Positions 18,059 to 29,443 are shown, counted from the first letter of the stretch. The stretch: 64,000 nucleotides of DNA from Methylocapsa aurea (GCF_000746085.1 NZ_JQKO01000012.1:62001-126000), one strand, 5' to 3'. Numbers and translations: made by a program. Notes: generated from the sequence alone by a model not told the origin.

Positions 18059-19914
18059 GATTTCATGCCCGCCCGGCGCAGTTTAGAAGCCAGAAGAGTC
18101 ATGGCGGCGGGCGTCATCCCCTCGATGCGGCCAGCCTGCCCCATTGTGCGCGGCTGAATCAGTTGGAGCCGGTCCCGGATCTCATTGGAGAGACCTTGCA
18201 AAGCCGCATAATCGAGATTTTCGGGAATGGCGAGCGCCTCATCGCGCCGGAAAGCTTCGATATCTCGCCTCTGGCGTTCAAGATAAACCGCATATTTCGC
18301 GTCAATCTCGATCTGCTTGGCGTGCTTTTCACCGATTGAGCCAAGCTCCGGCCAAATGTCGCGCAGTCTGGCGATTGATGCGTCCGGCAAGGAGAGGATG
18401 TCAAACGCTGTTCGACGCTGCCCATCGTGATTGAGTTTCAGGCCATGCCGCGCCGCCTCGTTCGGGCTGAAACTGAGGCTTTCCAGGAGCGCGCGCGCTT
18501 TGGCGAGCGCCGCCGCCCTTTGAGCGAAAGCTTGGCGCCGCTCCGCGCCGATGCAGCCGATCTCAATGCCCCGCCCGGTCAAGCGCTGATCGGCATTATC
18601 GGCGCGGAGCGAAAGCCTATATTCCGCGCGCGAGGTGAACATGCGATAGGGCTCGGTCACCCCGCGATTGACGAGATCATCGATCATCACTCCTAGATAG
18701 GCCTCCGAGCGGTCGAATCCGATGGCCTTTCCGCCGCTCACCGAGCGGGCCGCGTTCAACCCAGCGACAAGACCCTGGGCCGCTGCCTCCTCATAGCCGG
18801 TGGTCCCATTGATCTGCCCGGCGAGAAAAAGGCCCGCCAGCTTTTTGGACTCCAGGCTGGGCTTCAATCCGCGCGGATCGAGGAAATCATATTCGATCGC
18901 ATAGCCCGGCTGCAGCACTGCGACCTTGGCAAGTCCGGGAATGGTGCGCAGAAAGCGCGCCTGCGTCTCCTCCGGGAGAGCGGTGGAAATGCCGTTTGGA
19001 TAGATCGTCTTGACGTCGAGCCCTTCGGGCTCGAGAAAGATCTGATGCGTCTCGCGGTCTTTGAAGCGAACGATCTTGTCTTCGATCGAGGGGCAATAGC
19101 GCGGCCCCCGCCCTGAAATGGCGCCCGAATAGACCGGGGATGCGGCCAGATTGTCCAATATGATCGCGTGGCCCTCGGCGGTCGTTTGGGTGATGAAGCA
19201 GTCAACCTGAGGATTGGCGATTGTTGCGGTCAGAAAAGAAAAGGGTTCCGGCTCGACGTCGCCGCTCTGGCGTTCGAGAGCCGCCCAATCGATGGTGTCG
19301 CCATGGAGGCGCGGTGGGGTGCCGGTCTTCAAGCGGCCAGTCGCGAAACCAAGTTGGCGCAGCCGGTCGGCGAGACGAATGGAGGGCTTCTCGCCCATTC
19401 GGCCGGCAGGAAATGTCCTTCCGCCGATATGGATCAGCCCGCCAAGAAATGTTCCGGTGGTCAGGACGAGCGCGCCGCATGCGATCTCCTCCCCCTCGGC
19501 GGTGAGGATCCCCGTGATTCGACCCGCGCGAAGCATGAAGTCGGCGGCCTCGCCTTCGATGACGCTCAGATTGTCCGTCGCCTCGATTGCGCTCTGCATG
19601 GCGCGGGCATAGAGGCGGCGGTCGGTCTGCGCCCTCGGCCCGCGCACGGCGGGGCCCTTGGCGCGATTGAGGACGCGAAATTGTATCCCCGCGGCGTCGG
19701 CGACGCGTCCCATCAGGCCGTCGAGAGCGTCGATTTCGCGGACGAGATGGCCCTTGCCGAGGCCGCCAATCGCCGGATTGCAGGACATAGTCCCTATGGT
19801 GGCGAAAGAATGGGTGAGAAGCGCTGTCTTCGCGCCCATGCGGGCCGCCGCGGCCGCGGCTTCGCATCCCGCGTGCCCGCCGCCGACCACGACCACATCG
19901 AACCCGCCCGCCAT
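18055..19914 (-). CDS. mnmG: tRNA uridine-5-carboxymethylaminomethyl modification enzyme MnmG
   Basis: FAD-dependent partner of MnmE in making cmnm5U34 at tRNA wobble positions. The dinucleotide-binding motif [14 protein letters not shown] is at the N terminus, followed by the GidA signatures [23 protein letters not shown] and [13 protein letters not shown]. Length 619. A perfect parS site lies 28 bases upstream of the ATG, between mnmG and mnmE. mnmE, mnmG, rsmG, parA and parB are in the order common to origin-proximal alphaproteobacterial clusters. Confidence 0.96.
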   Translation of the reverse strand: MAGGFDVVVVGGGHAGCEAAAAAARMGAKTALLTHSFATIGTMSCNPAIGGLGKGHLVREIDALDGLMGRVADAAGIQFRVLNRAKGPAVRGPRAQTDRRLYARAMQSAIEATDNLSVIEGEAADFMLRAGRITGILTAEGEEIACGALVLTTGTFLGGLIHIGGRTFPAGRMGEKPSIRLADRLRQLGFATGRLKTGTPPRLHGDTIDWAALERQSGDVEPEPFSFLTATIANPQVDCFITQTTAEGHAIILDNLAASPVYSGAISGRGPRYCPSIEDKIVRFKDRETHQIFLEPEGLDVKTIYPNGISTALPEETQARFLRTIPGLAKVAVLQPGYAIEYDFLDPRGLKPSLESKKLAGLFLAGQINGTTGYEEAAAQGLVAGLNAARSVSGGKAIGFDRSEAYLGVMIDDLVNRGVTEPYRMFTSRAEYRLSLRADNADQRLTGRGIEIGCIGAERRQAFAQRAAALAKARALLESLSFSPNEAARHGLKLNHDGQRRTAFDILSLPDASIARLRDIWPELGSIGEKHAKQIEIDAKYAVYLERQRRDIEAFRRDEALAIPENLDYAALQGLSNEIRDRLQLIQPRTMGQAGRIEGMTPAAMTLLASKLRRAGMKS

Positions 19915-19941
19915 TTGACTCGACCTCCGACTGACTTGACC

Positions 19942-19957
19942 TGTTTCACGTGAAACA
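19942..19957. promoter_or_regulatory. parS site upstream of mnmG
   Basis: TGTTTCACGTGAAACA, a perfect 16-base match to the parS palindrome, in the mnmE-mnmG intergenic space about 11.8 kb from the proposed oriC. Confidence 0.93.
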
Positions 19958-19986
19958 GGAGGTTCCGGCCTGCTTGCGCGCTGAAT

Positions 19987-21321
19987 TTATTTGCCGATGC
20001 AAAACCGAGAAAAAATCTCGTCCAAGATGTCTTCGACATCGACCAAGCCGGTTATTCTTTGCAGCGAAAAGAGCGCGCTGCGCAAGTCTTCCGCAAGCAG
20101 TTCGACCGGCGCGTCGAGATTTGTCAATATGCGCGCCAAATCCTCGGCCGCGTCCTCGAACACTTTGCGGTGACGCTCCTGCGTGATCAGGCCGGCATAG
20201 CCATTTCCGGTCAGGGATTGCGCCAACTCCGTCAAATCCCGCGTCAAGACGTCAAGATTTTCGCCAGTCTCAGCGCTGATGCACAGTCCATCCGCTGCAG
20301 CGGGGTATTGATCCGCGAGGTCGGATTTTGTAAAAATACGCCGGACGACTTTTCCCGCCACTTCTCCCGCTGGTTCGACCGGCCGGCGCGCCTCGCTCAG
20401 CCAAAGGACCAGATCGGCGGCGTTGGCCTTTTCCAGCGCGCGGGCGACGCCAATTTGCTCAAGCGCATCCGCGCTTTCGCGCAACCCGGCCGTATCAATC
20501 AAGGTAACCGGGCAGCCGCCGAGGTCGAGATGGACTTCAAGACTATCGCGGGTTGTCCCCGCAAGCGGTGAAACAATCGCGACATCGCGGCGGGCGAGCG
20601 CATTCAAAAGCGTCGACTTTCCTGCATTGGGCGGCCCCGCGATCACGATCGTCAGCCCTTCGCGTATCCTTTCGCCTGCCCGGCCGGCGGCCAATTCCGC
20701 CTTGAGCCCAGCGAGCACCGGCGCCAGAAGCGCGCCAATGCGCCGGCTGGTCGCGGCTGGCACATCGCCCTCGTCGGAAAAATCGATTTCGGCCTCGATC
20801 AAGGCGGCCGCCTCGATGAGCGCGCCACGCCAGAGCGCGGTCTGTCGGCCGAGGCTCCCCTGCATCTGCCGGAGCGCTTGGCGGCGCTGCCACTCGGTTT
20901 CCGCGTCGATCAGATCCGCCAGTCCTTCGACTTCCGCCAAGTCCATCTTGCCATGCAGCAGCGCCCGCCGGGTGAATTCGCCGGGCTCGGCGGGACGCGC
21001 GCTCGGCAAGCCGCCAATGGCCCCGATCATGGCGGCGACGACCGCGCGCCCGCCGTGGACGTGGAACTCGGCGCAATCCTCGCCGGTGAAGCTGCGCGGC
21101 GCCGGAAAAAACAGCGCCAAACCTCGATCAATCGCCTGGCCGGACACTGGGTCGACAAAAGTTGCGAGTTGCGCCATGCGCGGTTCAGGAAGACTCCCGA
21201 TAAGGCTCGTGACAATGAAAGGGGTTCCCGGCCCCGATAGGCGCAGGACAGCGATCGCGGCACGGCTCATGCCAGAGGCAATGGCGAAGATCGTCTCGTT
21301 TCCTCTCCGGCCGCGTTCCAT
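19987..21321 (-). CDS. mnmE: tRNA modification GTPase MnmE
   Basis: GTPase and tetrahydrofolate-binding partner of MnmG. The N-terminal folate domain begins ETIFAIASG. The G domain shows GPPNAGKSTLLN near 221-232, GTTRDSLEV and DTAGLRESADALEQIG, and the protein ends with the CIGK motif whose cysteine is needed for activity. The ATG at 21321 is preferred because GGGAGG lies nine bases upstream; a GTG six codons earlier is also open. Length 444. It is divergent from the DUF255 gene, with 72 bases between the start codons. Confidence 0.95.
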   Translation of the reverse strand: MERGRRGNETIFAIASGMSRAAIAVLRLSGPGTPFIVTSLIGSLPEPRMAQLATFVDPVSGQAIDRGLALFFPAPRSFTGEDCAEFHVHGGRAVVAAMIGAIGGLPSARPAEPGEFTRRALLHGKMDLAEVEGLADLIDAETEWQRRQALRQMQGSLGRQTALWRGALIEAAALIEAEIDFSDEGDVPAATSRRIGALLAPVLAGLKAELAAGRAGERIREGLTIVIAGPPNAGKSTLLNALARRDVAIVSPLAGTTRDSLEVHLDLGGCPVTLIDTAGLRESADALEQIGVARALEKANAADLVLWLSEARRPVEPAGEVAGKVVRRIFTKSDLADQYPAAADGLCISAETGENLDVLTRDLTELAQSLTGNGYAGLITQERHRKVFEDAAEDLARILTNLDAPVELLAEDLRSALFSLQRITGLVDVEDILDEIFSRFCIGK

Positions 21322-21393
21322 TCGTCGATCGCCTCCCACGGTCCATTGCCTTCCACGGTCTTGGCGCGGCCCCTATCCAAGAGAAATCAGTCC

Positions 21394-23451
21394 ATGTCAG
21401 CCAACGAACTCAGTCAAGCCGCCAGCCCCTATCTGCTGCAACATGCGCATAATCCGGTGCATTGGCGGATGTGGACGCAGAAGGCGTTGCAGGAAGCCCA
21501 GGCGCTCAATAAGCCGATTCTTCTTTCGGTTGGCTATGCCGCCTGCCATTGGTGCCATGTGATGGCGCATGAAAGCTTCGAGGATCCCGAGACCGCGGCG
21601 GTGATGAACGAGCTTTTCGTGAATATCAAGGTCGATCGCGAGGAGCGGCCCGATATAGATCATATATATATGTCTTCGCTCCAGGCTTTTGGCGAGCGCG
21701 GCGGCTGGCCTCTGACGATGTTCCTGACGCCGCAGGGCGAGCCGTTCTGGGGCGGAACCTATTTTCCAAAGGTGGAGCAATATGGCCGGCCCGCCTTCGT
21801 GACGGTGTTGCGCACGGTCGCGCAGGCGTTTCGCGCCGAGCCGGAGCGGATCGCTCATAACGCCAAGATCGTCCGCGACGGATTTTCAAAAACCGCGCCG
21901 CAAAGCGAGGGATTTGAGCTCACCCTCGATCAATTGAACAATCTGGCGCCGCAGGTCGTCAATTTCATCGACCAGGTCGACGGAGGTCTTCGCGGCGCTC
22001 CGAAATTTCCCAATACCCCGATTTTCGAACTGCTCTGGCGCGCCGGCGCAAGGCTTGGCAAGGTCCCCTATCGCGATCTCGTCAAGCTGACCATGACCCA
22101 TATGTCGGAAGGCGGCATTTACGATCATCTTGGCGGCGGCTATGCGCGCTATTCCACCGATGAGCGTTGGCTCGTGCCGCATTTCGAGAAAATGCTTTAC
22201 GACAATGCGCAGATCCTCGAGCTGCTTGCGCTTTGCCATCATGAATTTCACGACAATCTGTTCCTGGCCAGAGCGCGGGAAACCGTGGGCTGGCTCAAAC
22301 GCGAAATGACGATTCCGGAGGGTGCCTTCTGCGCGAGCCTCGATGCGGACAGCGAGGGCGTCGAAGGCAAATTCTACATTTGGACCTGGGAGGAGCTTGT
22401 CGCGATCCTTGGCCAGGAGGATGCGGCCTTCCTCGGCAAATTCTACAACGCCTCGCGGATCGGCAATTGGGCCGAGGAGCCGAACGGCAAGATGGTGACG
22501 ATTCTCAATCGTCTCGAGGCCAAGCGCCCGACGCCTGAGGAAGAGGCCCGGCTTGCGCCCTTGCGGCAAAGGCTGTTCGAGGCGCGAGAAACCCGCGTCC
22601 ATCCCGGCCTTGACGATAAGATCATGGCCGATTGGAACGGATTGATGATCGCCTCCCTGGTCAATGCGGCGACGCTGCTGGATCAGCCGGAATGGATCGA
22701 ACTCGCGGCGAAGGCCTATCATTTCATCGCCTCGACCCTGCAATTCATCGATGCGGACGGCAATCCGCGCCTCGCTCATAGCTGGCGCGCCGGGGTGCTG
22801 GTCACGCCGGGCATGGCGCTCGACCATGCCGCCATGATCCGCGCCGCCCTCGCCCTCCATGAGGTCCGCAATCTTCCGGGCGCGTCATCGTTCTTGACCA
22901 GGGATTATCTCGCCGATGCGATTGGCTGGGCGCAGGCTCTGGAAACCTATCATGTCGATGAAAAGAGTGGGCTTTTATGCATGGCGGCGAAGGATGCGAG
23001 CGACGTGCTGGTGCGACTGTCGCCGACCTCCGACGATGCAATTCCCAACGCCCATCCGGTTTTCCTGTCGGCGCTCATTCGCCTCGCTGGTCTCAGCGGC
23101 GACGACCGCTGGCTGAAGCGGGCGGACGAATTGTTCAAGGCCGTGGGGCCTTCGGTGCGCACGAGCTTTGTTGGCCATGCGGGGATCTTGAACGCGCTCG
23201 ACCTGCGCCTGCGGGTCAAGGACATCGTCACTGCGGGCCCGAAACGCCGGGAGCTTTATGAAACTGCGCTAAGCATTCCTTTTATCGAGCGTATCGTCAT
23301 GGATCTCGACCAGCCGGAGGAAATCCTCTCCTCGCATCCGGCCAAAGCACAGGCGAAGCTCGCCGGCGAGGCGGCGGCCTTCATTTGCTCAGCCGGCGTC
23401 TGCTCCCTGCCCGTGCGCGATAAGCAGAGTTTGCTCGACGCGATCGGTTAG
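21394..23451 (+). CDS. Thioredoxin-like DUF255 protein (YyaL/SPATA20 family)
   Basis: Large cytoplasmic protein with an N-terminal thioredoxin-like domain bearing CHWCHVM (within GYAACHWCHVMAHESFED) and a long helical alpha/alpha-barrel domain. The family is widespread; its cellular role is not settled. The ATG at 21394 (MSANELSQAASPYLLQHAHN) matches the usual family N terminus and gives 685 residues; a TTG 16 codons upstream is unlikely. The stop codon TAG (23449-23451) is the first three bases of a TAGAGCGCCGC sequence resembling the terminus of the intergenic repeats. Confidence 0.88.
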   Translation: MSANELSQAASPYLLQHAHNPVHWRMWTQKALQEAQALNKPILLSVGYAACHWCHVMAHESFEDPETAAVMNELFVNIKVDREERPDIDHIYMSSLQAFGERGGWPLTMFLTPQGEPFWGGTYFPKVEQYGRPAFVTVLRTVAQAFRAEPERIAHNAKIVRDGFSKTAPQSEGFELTLDQLNNLAPQVVNFIDQVDGGLRGAPKFPNTPIFELLWRAGARLGKVPYRDLVKLTMTHMSEGGIYDHLGGGYARYSTDERWLVPHFEKMLYDNAQILELLALCHHEFHDNLFLARARETVGWLKREMTIPEGAFCASLDADSEGVEGKFYIWTWEELVAILGQEDAAFLGKFYNASRIGNWAEEPNGKMVTILNRLEAKRPTPEEEARLAPLRQRLFEARETRVHPGLDDKIMADWNGLMIASLVNAATLLDQPEWIELAAKAYHFIASTLQFIDADGNPRLAHSWRAGVLVTPGMALDHAAMIRAALALHEVRNLPGASSFLTRDYLADAIGWAQALETYHVDEKSGLLCMAAKDASDVLVRLSPTSDDAIPNAHPVFLSALIRLAGLSGDDRWLKRADELFKAVGPSVRTSFVGHAGILNALDLRLRVKDIVTAGPKRRELYETALSIPFIERIVMDLDQPEEILSSHPAKAQAKLAGEAAAFICSAGVCSLPVRDKQSLLDAIG

Positions 23452-23877
23452 AGCGCCGCTTCATTGGAAGCATTTGATCGAAAAGAAACCCTTCGGAGTC
23501 AAGGGCTCGGAGCACCGAAAAAGTTGGGCTCGTCTTTAAGAACATGCTCTAGCGTAGAGGGTAGAGTCCAAACCATGTTCCAGCAAAGTGGATACTGGTT
23601 CCTGCCAAAAAATACGCCAAAACCAAGACTTAAGGACGGCTTTTTGATCCCCCGGACTTTGAAAGCGCTCTTAAGCGTCATGTCTATAGCAGGATTTATT
23701 AGCTCTCTATCTCTTTGTTTCGGCGTATGTTCCTATCCAGAAAGCTACAATTTTTGAGCGCTTCGCCCTAAGCCAAGCGCAGCGCCTTCTTGGTTCCTTA
23801 TTTAGCTTGTATAAACCCCATCGTAAGCGCTGCAAAACTTCTAAGTTATGCGAGACTTCTTGCAATAGGGGTGCAAC
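23452..23877. other. Repeat-rich spacer without a gene
   Basis: Degenerate pieces of the dispersed repeats fill much of this stretch. GAACATGCTCTAG sits near 23540, and a family A-like stretch with the loop sequence GTGGATACTGGTTC lies near 23588-23601. Small open frames here consist of repeat sequence and are not supported as genes. Confidence 0.6.
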
Positions 23878-24810
23878 ATGACAACTGTGACTGCAGAACC
23901 ACTCCGTCCGTCGGTCCCTGGACTTACAGCAAGATCCTGGTTGAAACGGAACCTGCCGCTTCCTCTGGCCGCTCTTTTCGTCGCCGGAAAATTGCTCTCA
24001 AAGGCCAAATTTTTCCAGGCGTCGGCGGCGTTGCAAAACGCCAACAGGGCCATCCTGCGCGACAATGGACAAAAGCCGCTGGCTCTCAAGACGCTCGAGC
24101 ACAGCGTCCTTTCCGAATATGGAGAGGCCGGGATCATTGACGGCATATTTCAAGTCATTGGACGGAAGACCAAAAAAATCATTGAATTCGGCTTCCATCC
24201 CACGCAAGCAAATTGCATGAATGAAGTGCTGTTCCAAAAGATGGACACGCTGTTTATCGATGCCTCAAGCCTATCGCCGAAAGTCGCGCAGCAGGCGTTC
24301 CGGATTCTCGGCAGGCCCGGCATCAAGACATTATCGGGATTCGTTACCGTCGATAATGTCAATAAACTCTTCCGGGATAATGGGTTTTCCGGCGAGATCG
24401 ATATTCTATCCATTGATATTGACAGCAATGATTACTGGGTTTGGCAGGCGATCGAGGTCGTTTCTCCAAGACTGGTCATCATGGAATATAATGATCGACT
24501 TGGGCCGGATCTCCCGATCACCATAAAATACGATCCCAACTACGCTCCGATCGAAGCCTCGAATGGGTTTTACGAGGGCGCGTCGCTCGCGGCGCTGGAC
24601 AAGCTTGCGAAGGCCAAGGGTTACCGGTTGATCGGATGCGAATCCTCCGGCGTGAACGCGTTTTTCCTTAGAAACGATATTCAGGCGCCGCAATTCCCCA
24701 CGGTGACGGTTGCCGAAGCCTTCCTTTATCATCGCAGAAGCGTGGCCTCCGGCCTCACGGACGAGCAGCGCCGGCAGCACATCGCGAAATTTCCATTCGT
24801 CTACGTCTAG
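23878..24810 (+). CDS. FkbM-like methyltransferase-fold protein, orphan
   Basis: A 310-residue protein. KKIIEFGFHPTQANCMN looks like a SAM-methyltransferase motif I strand and loop. GEIDILSIDIDSNDYWVWQAIEV followed by PRLVIMEYN resembles the FkbM-type core (DVLKIDIEG and a later acidic strand). The N terminus has a moderately hydrophobic stretch (PLPLAALFVAGKLL, about residues 27-40). AGGGG lies eight bases before the ATG. The stop TAG is the first codon of a palindromic repeat (TAGAGCGCTTTCC). The gene stands alone between repeat-filled spacers, so its substrate cannot be guessed; sugar or lipid methylation is the family default. Confidence 0.5.
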   Translation: MTTVTAEPLRPSVPGLTARSWLKRNLPLPLAALFVAGKLLSKAKFFQASAALQNANRAILRDNGQKPLALKTLEHSVLSEYGEAGIIDGIFQVIGRKTKKIIEFGFHPTQANCMNEVLFQKMDTLFIDASSLSPKVAQQAFRILGRPGIKTLSGFVTVDNVNKLFRDNGFSGEIDILSIDIDSNDYWVWQAIEVVSPRLVIMEYNDRLGPDLPITIKYDPNYAPIEASNGFYEGASLAALDKLAKAKGYRLIGCESSGVNAFFLRNDIQAPQFPTVTVAEAFLYHRRSVASGLTDEQRRQHIAKFPFVYV

Positions 24811-24858
24811 AGCGCTTTCCGATCGGATGGGTCCATCCGATGAATCTGGATTCATGGA
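24808..24858. repeat. GATCGGATGG palindromic repeat (family B)
   Basis: TAGAGCGCTTTCCGATCGGATGG followed by CCATCCGAT and a second small inverted repeat (GAATCTGGATTC). It overlaps the stop codon of the preceding gene. The rest of the gap to 25124 shows no gene. Confidence 0.7.
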
Positions 24859-25124
24859 TCTCGAGGGAAAAACAGGCCGAGAAAAGCGGCGTCCTCAGCG
24901 CGGCCGCTGCTTTTTCTACGCCCAGTTCTGCGCCAAATCGGCCGCAAGCGACATTTCGTGAAGGCGGTTGTGCGGGCGCGCCTTGACCGCTGCGTGAAAA
25001 GGCGAACACTTTCCTCATTGGCGCGCGCCCGCGCCACCAGAAAATCCCTGGCCCCCGTCGCACATTGTCGCCCGATCGGTTAAGCGTAGCAGCCAACCTG
25101 CTGTCGATCCATCGGAGCACGACG

Positions 25125-26255
25125 ATGCGTCTCTCGATCCGCGCTTTTTCCCTCGCCCTTCTTCTTGCTCCCGCCGGCGCTTTGGCCAAGGACCCGCTTC
25201 CGGCCGCCCCAAAGGCGGCTCCGGCGGCGACGCGCGTTGGGGCGGTCATCGCCAGCAAAGAGCCCGTCACTCAGGCGCAGGAGTTTGTTGGGCGCGTCGA
25301 AGCGATGGAGCGGGTCAATGTCCGCGCCCGCGTCACCGGCTTTCTTGAAGCGGTCCTCTTCAAGGAGGGCGATAAGGTCAAGGAGGGCGCTCCTTTGTAC
25401 CGGCTCGAGCAGGAGCCCTTCCAGGCCGCGGTACAGCAGACGCAGGGCGCGCTCATGAAGGCGGAGGGACAGGCCGGGAACGCAACAGCCCAACGCGAAC
25501 GCGCGGAATCGCTTCTGAAAACGCAATCGGGCTCGGCCGCCGTCCGCGACCAAAGGGTGGCGGAGGAGCAGACCGCGAAGGGCGACGTCGTCGTCGCCAA
25601 GGCCAATCTCGACGCCGCGAAGATCAATCTGCATTACACCGAGATCATGGCGCCGATCTCCGGCTTGATCGGCCGCACCAGCGTCACCAAGGGCAATGTG
25701 GTCGGACCCGATAGCGGCGTTCTGACCAGCATCGTCAGCCAGGACCCGATGTATGTCGTCGCGCCGGTCAGCCAGCGCGAATTTCTCCGTTTGCAGGCCG
25801 ACGAACGGCGCTCGGTCGGCGCGTCGGTGCAGGTCAATCTCCGCTTTTCGGATGGATCGAAATATCCCTATCCAGGCAAGATCAACTTTGTCGATGTGTC
25901 GGTGGACCGGGCGACCGATGCGGTCACCGTGCGCGCCACAATGCCTAATCCCGACGGCAAGCTGATCGACGGCCAGTTGGTCCGCGTCACCGTGCAAGGC
26001 GAGAAGCCAAAAGAAAAAGTCGTCATCCCGCAGGCCGCGCTCATCGCCGATCAGCAAGGCCCCTATGTCTTCGTGGTCGAGGATGGCAAGGCGGTCGTCC
26101 GGCGGCTCAAATTGAATGGCGAGAGCGGCTCCAATTCGGTTGTAGAATCAGGGCTCGAGGGCGGCGAACAAGTGATCGTCGAAGGGTTGGAGGGCTTACG
26201 CCCCGGCGCGCCCGTCCTCGCCGCCCCGGCGGCCCCTGCCCCTGGCCGGAGCTGA
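25125..26255 (+). CDS. RND efflux periplasmic adaptor (AcrA/MexA family)
   Basis: Membrane-fusion subunit linking the inner-membrane pump encoded downstream to an outer-membrane channel. The ATG at 25125 has GGAG seven bases upstream and opens a signal peptide ([21 protein letters not shown]). The protein continues with the lipoyl-type half motifs ([24 protein letters not shown]), a coiled-coil hairpin, [11 protein letters not shown] and a beta barrel. Length 376. It lacks the lipobox cysteine of classical AcrA. The pump gene starts four bases after the stop. No TolC-like gene is nearby, so a shared outer-membrane partner elsewhere is likely. Confidence 0.92.
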   Translation: MRLSIRAFSLALLLAPAGALAKDPLPAAPKAAPAATRVGAVIASKEPVTQAQEFVGRVEAMERVNVRARVTGFLEAVLFKEGDKVKEGAPLYRLEQEPFQAAVQQTQGALMKAEGQAGNATAQRERAESLLKTQSGSAAVRDQRVAEEQTAKGDVVVAKANLDAAKINLHYTEIMAPISGLIGRTSVTKGNVVGPDSGVLTSIVSQDPMYVVAPVSQREFLRLQADERRSVGASVQVNLRFSDGSKYPYPGKINFVDVSVDRATDAVTVRATMPNPDGKLIDGQLVRVTVQGEKPKEKVVIPQAALIADQQGPYVFVVEDGKAVVRRLKLNGESGSNSVVESGLEGGEQVIVEGLEGLRPGAPVLAAPAAPAPGRS

Positions 26256-26259
26256 TCCG

Positions 26260-29200
26260 ATGCTTTCGTCCGTTTTTGTCGATCGGCCGCGCCTTGCGGT
26301 CGTCATCGCGATCGTCATGGTCATCGCCGGCTTGGTTTCGCTGCTGGCCATCCCCGTCGCGCAATATCCCGACATCGTGCCGCCGCAGGTATCCGTCGCG
26401 ACCTCCTACCCAGGCGCTTCGGCGGCTGTGGTGGAGGCGACGATTGCCCAACCGCTCGAAAGCCAGATCGTCGGCGTCGACAAGATGATCTACATGAAGA
26501 GCGTCAGCGGCAATGACGGCAGCTATTCGCTGCTGGTCTCGTTCGAGCTCGGCACAAATCCCGACATCAACACCGTCAATGTCAACAACCGCGTTCAGGT
26601 CGCGCTGTCGAAATTGCCGGAAGACGTGCGGCGCCAAGGGGTCAAGGTCAAGAAGCAATCCTCAGCGCTGCTCGGAGTGGTCTCGGTCTATTCGCCGAAG
26701 CGGACCCATGACGAGCTGTTCATTTCCAATTACGCGACGATCAACCTCGTCGACGACGTCAAGAGCACGCCTGGCGTCGGCGACGCCCTCTTGTTCGGTC
26801 CGCAGGACTACGCGATTCGAACCTGGGTGCAGACAGACCGGCTGACCGGCCTCGGCCTGACCACAGGCGATATCGTCAACGCGATCAAGAGTCAGAATGT
26901 CCAAGCCGCGGTCGGCCGGATCGGCGCCCGTCCGATCGCCGACGATGCGCAGTTGCAATTGAACATCCAGACCAAGGGCCGCTTGTCCTCGGTAGAGGAG
27001 TTCGAGAATATCGTTATCCGCACCAATCCCGACGGATCGATCTTGCGGCTTTCGGACGTCGCGCGGCTGGAGCTCGGCGCCGCCAATCTCGACCGCACGA
27101 CGCGGCTGAACGGCGCGCCCGCCTCTCTCATCGGCATTTATCAGTCGCCGGGAGCGAATGCGCTGCAGACGCTGGCCGCCGTCAAGCAAAGACTGACGGC
27201 GGCGGCGAAGGACTTCCCCGACGATCTCGCCTGGAAGATCACCTATGATCCGACCACATTCGTCTCGGCGACGATCGAAGTCGTCGAACATACGCTGATC
27301 GAGGCCTTCGCGCTTGTCGTTCTCGTGGTCTTCCTCTTCCTCGGCAATCTCCGCGCGACGCTGATCCCCACCGTCGCCGTTCCGGTCAGCCTGATCGGCA
27401 CATTCATCGTCTTGAACGCGATCGGCTATTCCGCCAACACCGTATCGCTACTCGCGCTCATTCTGGCGATCGGCATTGTCGTCGACGACGCCATCGTGGT
27501 GGTCGAGGCGGTCGAAGCCATGATGGAGCAACATCCGGAACTAAGTCCAGCGGAGGCGACCAAGAAGGCGATGGCGGGCATCACCGCTCCGATCATCGCG
27601 ATCACGCTGGTGCTGCTGTCGGTTTTCGTGCCGGTGGCTTTCATCCCCGGCATCTCCGGCGAATTGTTCCGCCAGTTCGCGGTCACCGTCGCCGTCTCGA
27701 TGTTCTTATCGGCGATCAACGCCTTGACGCTCTCCCCGGCGCTCTGCGCGCTGTTGCTGCGGCCCCATCATGGGCCGCGCCGAGGACCGATCGGGGCGAT
27801 CATGCGCGGCATCGACTGGGTGCGCGACGCCTATGGCGCTGTGGTGGCCCGGCTGGTGCGCGTCGCGATCATTGGCCTTGTTATGGTCGCCGTCTCGATT
27901 GTCGGGATCATTGCTTTTGGCAAAGTGACGCCGACAGGCTTTCTGCCCGAGGAAGACCAGGGCGCTTTCTTCGTCGTTGTCCAGCTGCCGGACGCCGCCT
28001 CGATCGGCCGGACGACCGACGCCGTTAGCCAGGTGGAGGCGATCTTGAAGGAGGAACCGGCGATCGCCGACTATTCCTCCATCGTCGGGCTGAACTTCGT
28101 CGACAATTATTCGCAGCCCAACGCCGCCTTCATCATCGTTTCGCTGAAGCCTTTCGACGAGCGGACGGCGGCGGCGGATGGCGCGCCGGCGATCATCGCG
28201 CGATTGGGGGAAAAGCTGCGCGCCGTCAGAGGCGCCAGGGCCATCCCGCTGGCGCCGCCGCCGATCATCGGCCTCGGCACCGGAGGCGGGTTCAGCTATG
28301 TTCTTCGCGCGCTCGGCGGCAGTGATCCCAAGGCGCTGGCGCAAGTTCTGCGCGGCTTGCTGGTCGCGGCCAATCAGGATCCGCAGCTCTCGCGCGTGTT
28401 CAGCACCTTCTCCGCCACCAATCCGTCGATCTATCTCGACATCGATCGCGACAAGGCGAAGATCCTCGGCATCGAGATCAGCGATATTTTCCAGGCGCTG
28501 CAGACGTCGCTCGGGGGCGTCTATGTCAATGACGTCAACCTGTTCGGCCGGACCTGGCAGGTTCAGGTCCAGGGCGAAGCCGATGACCGCAAGTCGATCG
28601 ACGACATCAACCGCATCAATGTCCGCAGCGCGGAAGGCAAGATGATCGCGTTGCGCAGCCTCGTCGAAGTGCGCATCGTCGTCGGTCCGCAGGCGCTGAT
28701 CCGCTATAATAACCGCCTCGCCGTGACGGTGCAGGGGAGCCCGGCGCCGGGCATTTCCTCCGGTCAGGCGCTCAATGCGATGGAGAGCGTCGCGGCCAAG
28801 GCGCTTCCCGCCGGATATCGCGGCGAATGGACCGATATTTCGTTCCAGGAAAAGCGCGCCGAAGGCAAGACGGCGATCATTCTCGCCTTCGCCGTGCTGT
28901 TCGCGTTCCTGTTCCTGGTCGCGCTCTATGAGAGCTGGACGATCCCGGTCCCGGTGCTGCTCTCGGTCGCGATCGGCATCGCGGGGGCCTTCGCCGCGCT
29001 GGTTGTCACTGGCCTTACGCTCGATCTCTACGCCCAGATCGGGATGATCGTGCTGATCGGCCTCGCCGCGAAAAACGGCATTCTCATTGTCGAATTCGCG
29101 AAAGAGCGGCGCGAGCAGGGCATGCCCTTGCTGGAGGCGGCGATAGAGGGCGCGCGGCTGCGTTTCCGGCCGGTGATGATGACCTCCTTCGCCTTCATCC

Positions 29201-29403
29201 TCGGTCTGGCGCCGCTGGTGTTTGGGACCGGAGCCGCGATGCTGGCGCGGCGCAATGTCAGCACGCCGGTTTTCGGCGGCATGATTGCGGCGTCCTTCAT
29301 CGGAATCTTTGCGATCCCGGCTCTCTATGTTCAGTTCCAGGCGTTGCGGGAAAGGGTCAAACGCGGCTTTGCAGGCGCCGCCGCCGCGAGTCCAAAGGAG
29401 TGA
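26260..29403 (+). CDS. RND efflux transporter permease (AcrB/HAE1 family)
   Basis: Proton-driven inner-membrane multidrug pump. At 1047 residues it has the AcrB size. The proton-relay aspartates D409 and D410 lie in [18 protein letters not shown] (TM4) and K938 in [16 protein letters not shown] (TM10). The family repeats [13 protein letters not shown] and [10 protein letters not shown]-like [16 protein letters not shown] are in place. Immediately downstream of its adaptor. Substrates cannot be inferred; no local regulator gene is present. The 305 bases after the stop form a dense palindrome array. Confidence 0.95.
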   Translation: MLSSVFVDRPRLAVVIAIVMVIAGLVSLLAIPVAQYPDIVPPQVSVATSYPGASAAVVEATIAQPLESQIVGVDKMIYMKSVSGNDGSYSLLVSFELGTNPDINTVNVNNRVQVALSKLPEDVRRQGVKVKKQSSALLGVVSVYSPKRTHDELFISNYATINLVDDVKSTPGVGDALLFGPQDYAIRTWVQTDRLTGLGLTTGDIVNAIKSQNVQAAVGRIGARPIADDAQLQLNIQTKGRLSSVEEFENIVIRTNPDGSILRLSDVARLELGAANLDRTTRLNGAPASLIGIYQSPGANALQTLAAVKQRLTAAAKDFPDDLAWKITYDPTTFVSATIEVVEHTLIEAFALVVLVVFLFLGNLRATLIPTVAVPVSLIGTFIVLNAIGYSANTVSLLALILAIGIVVDDAIVVVEAVEAMMEQHPELSPAEATKKAMAGITAPIIAITLVLLSVFVPVAFIPGISGELFRQFAVTVAVSMFLSAINALTLSPALCALLLRPHHGPRRGPIGAIMRGIDWVRDAYGAVVARLVRVAIIGLVMVAVSIVGIIAFGKVTPTGFLPEEDQGAFFVVVQLPDAASIGRTTDAVSQVEAILKEEPAIADYSSIVGLNFVDNYSQPNAAFIIVSLKPFDERTAAADGAPAIIARLGEKLRAVRGARAIPLAPPPIIGLGTGGGFSYVLRALGGSDPKALAQVLRGLLVAANQDPQLSRVFSTFSATNPSIYLDIDRDKAKILGIEISDIFQALQTSLGGVYVNDVNLFGRTWQVQVQGEADDRKSIDDINRINVRSAEGKMIALRSLVEVRIVVGPQALIRYNNRLAVTVQGSPAPGISSGQALNAMESVAAKALPAGYRGEWTDISFQEKRAEGKTAIILAFAVLFAFLFLVALYESWTIPVPVLLSVAIGIAGAFAALVVTGLTLDLYAQIGMIVLIGLAAKNGILIVEFAKERREQGMPLLEAAIEGARLRFRPVMMTSFAFILGLAPLVFGTGAAMLARRNVSTPVFGGMIAASFIGIFAIPALYVQFQALRERVKRGFAGAAAASPKE

Positions 29404-29443
29404 GGCCTTCCTTGCGCCGGCGCGATCTATTGTTGAGAAGAGA

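Noticed and set aside
23464-23757. 97-codon open frame after the DUF255 gene
   Set aside because: It runs through repeat fragments, has no Shine-Dalgarno sequence and no family similarity.
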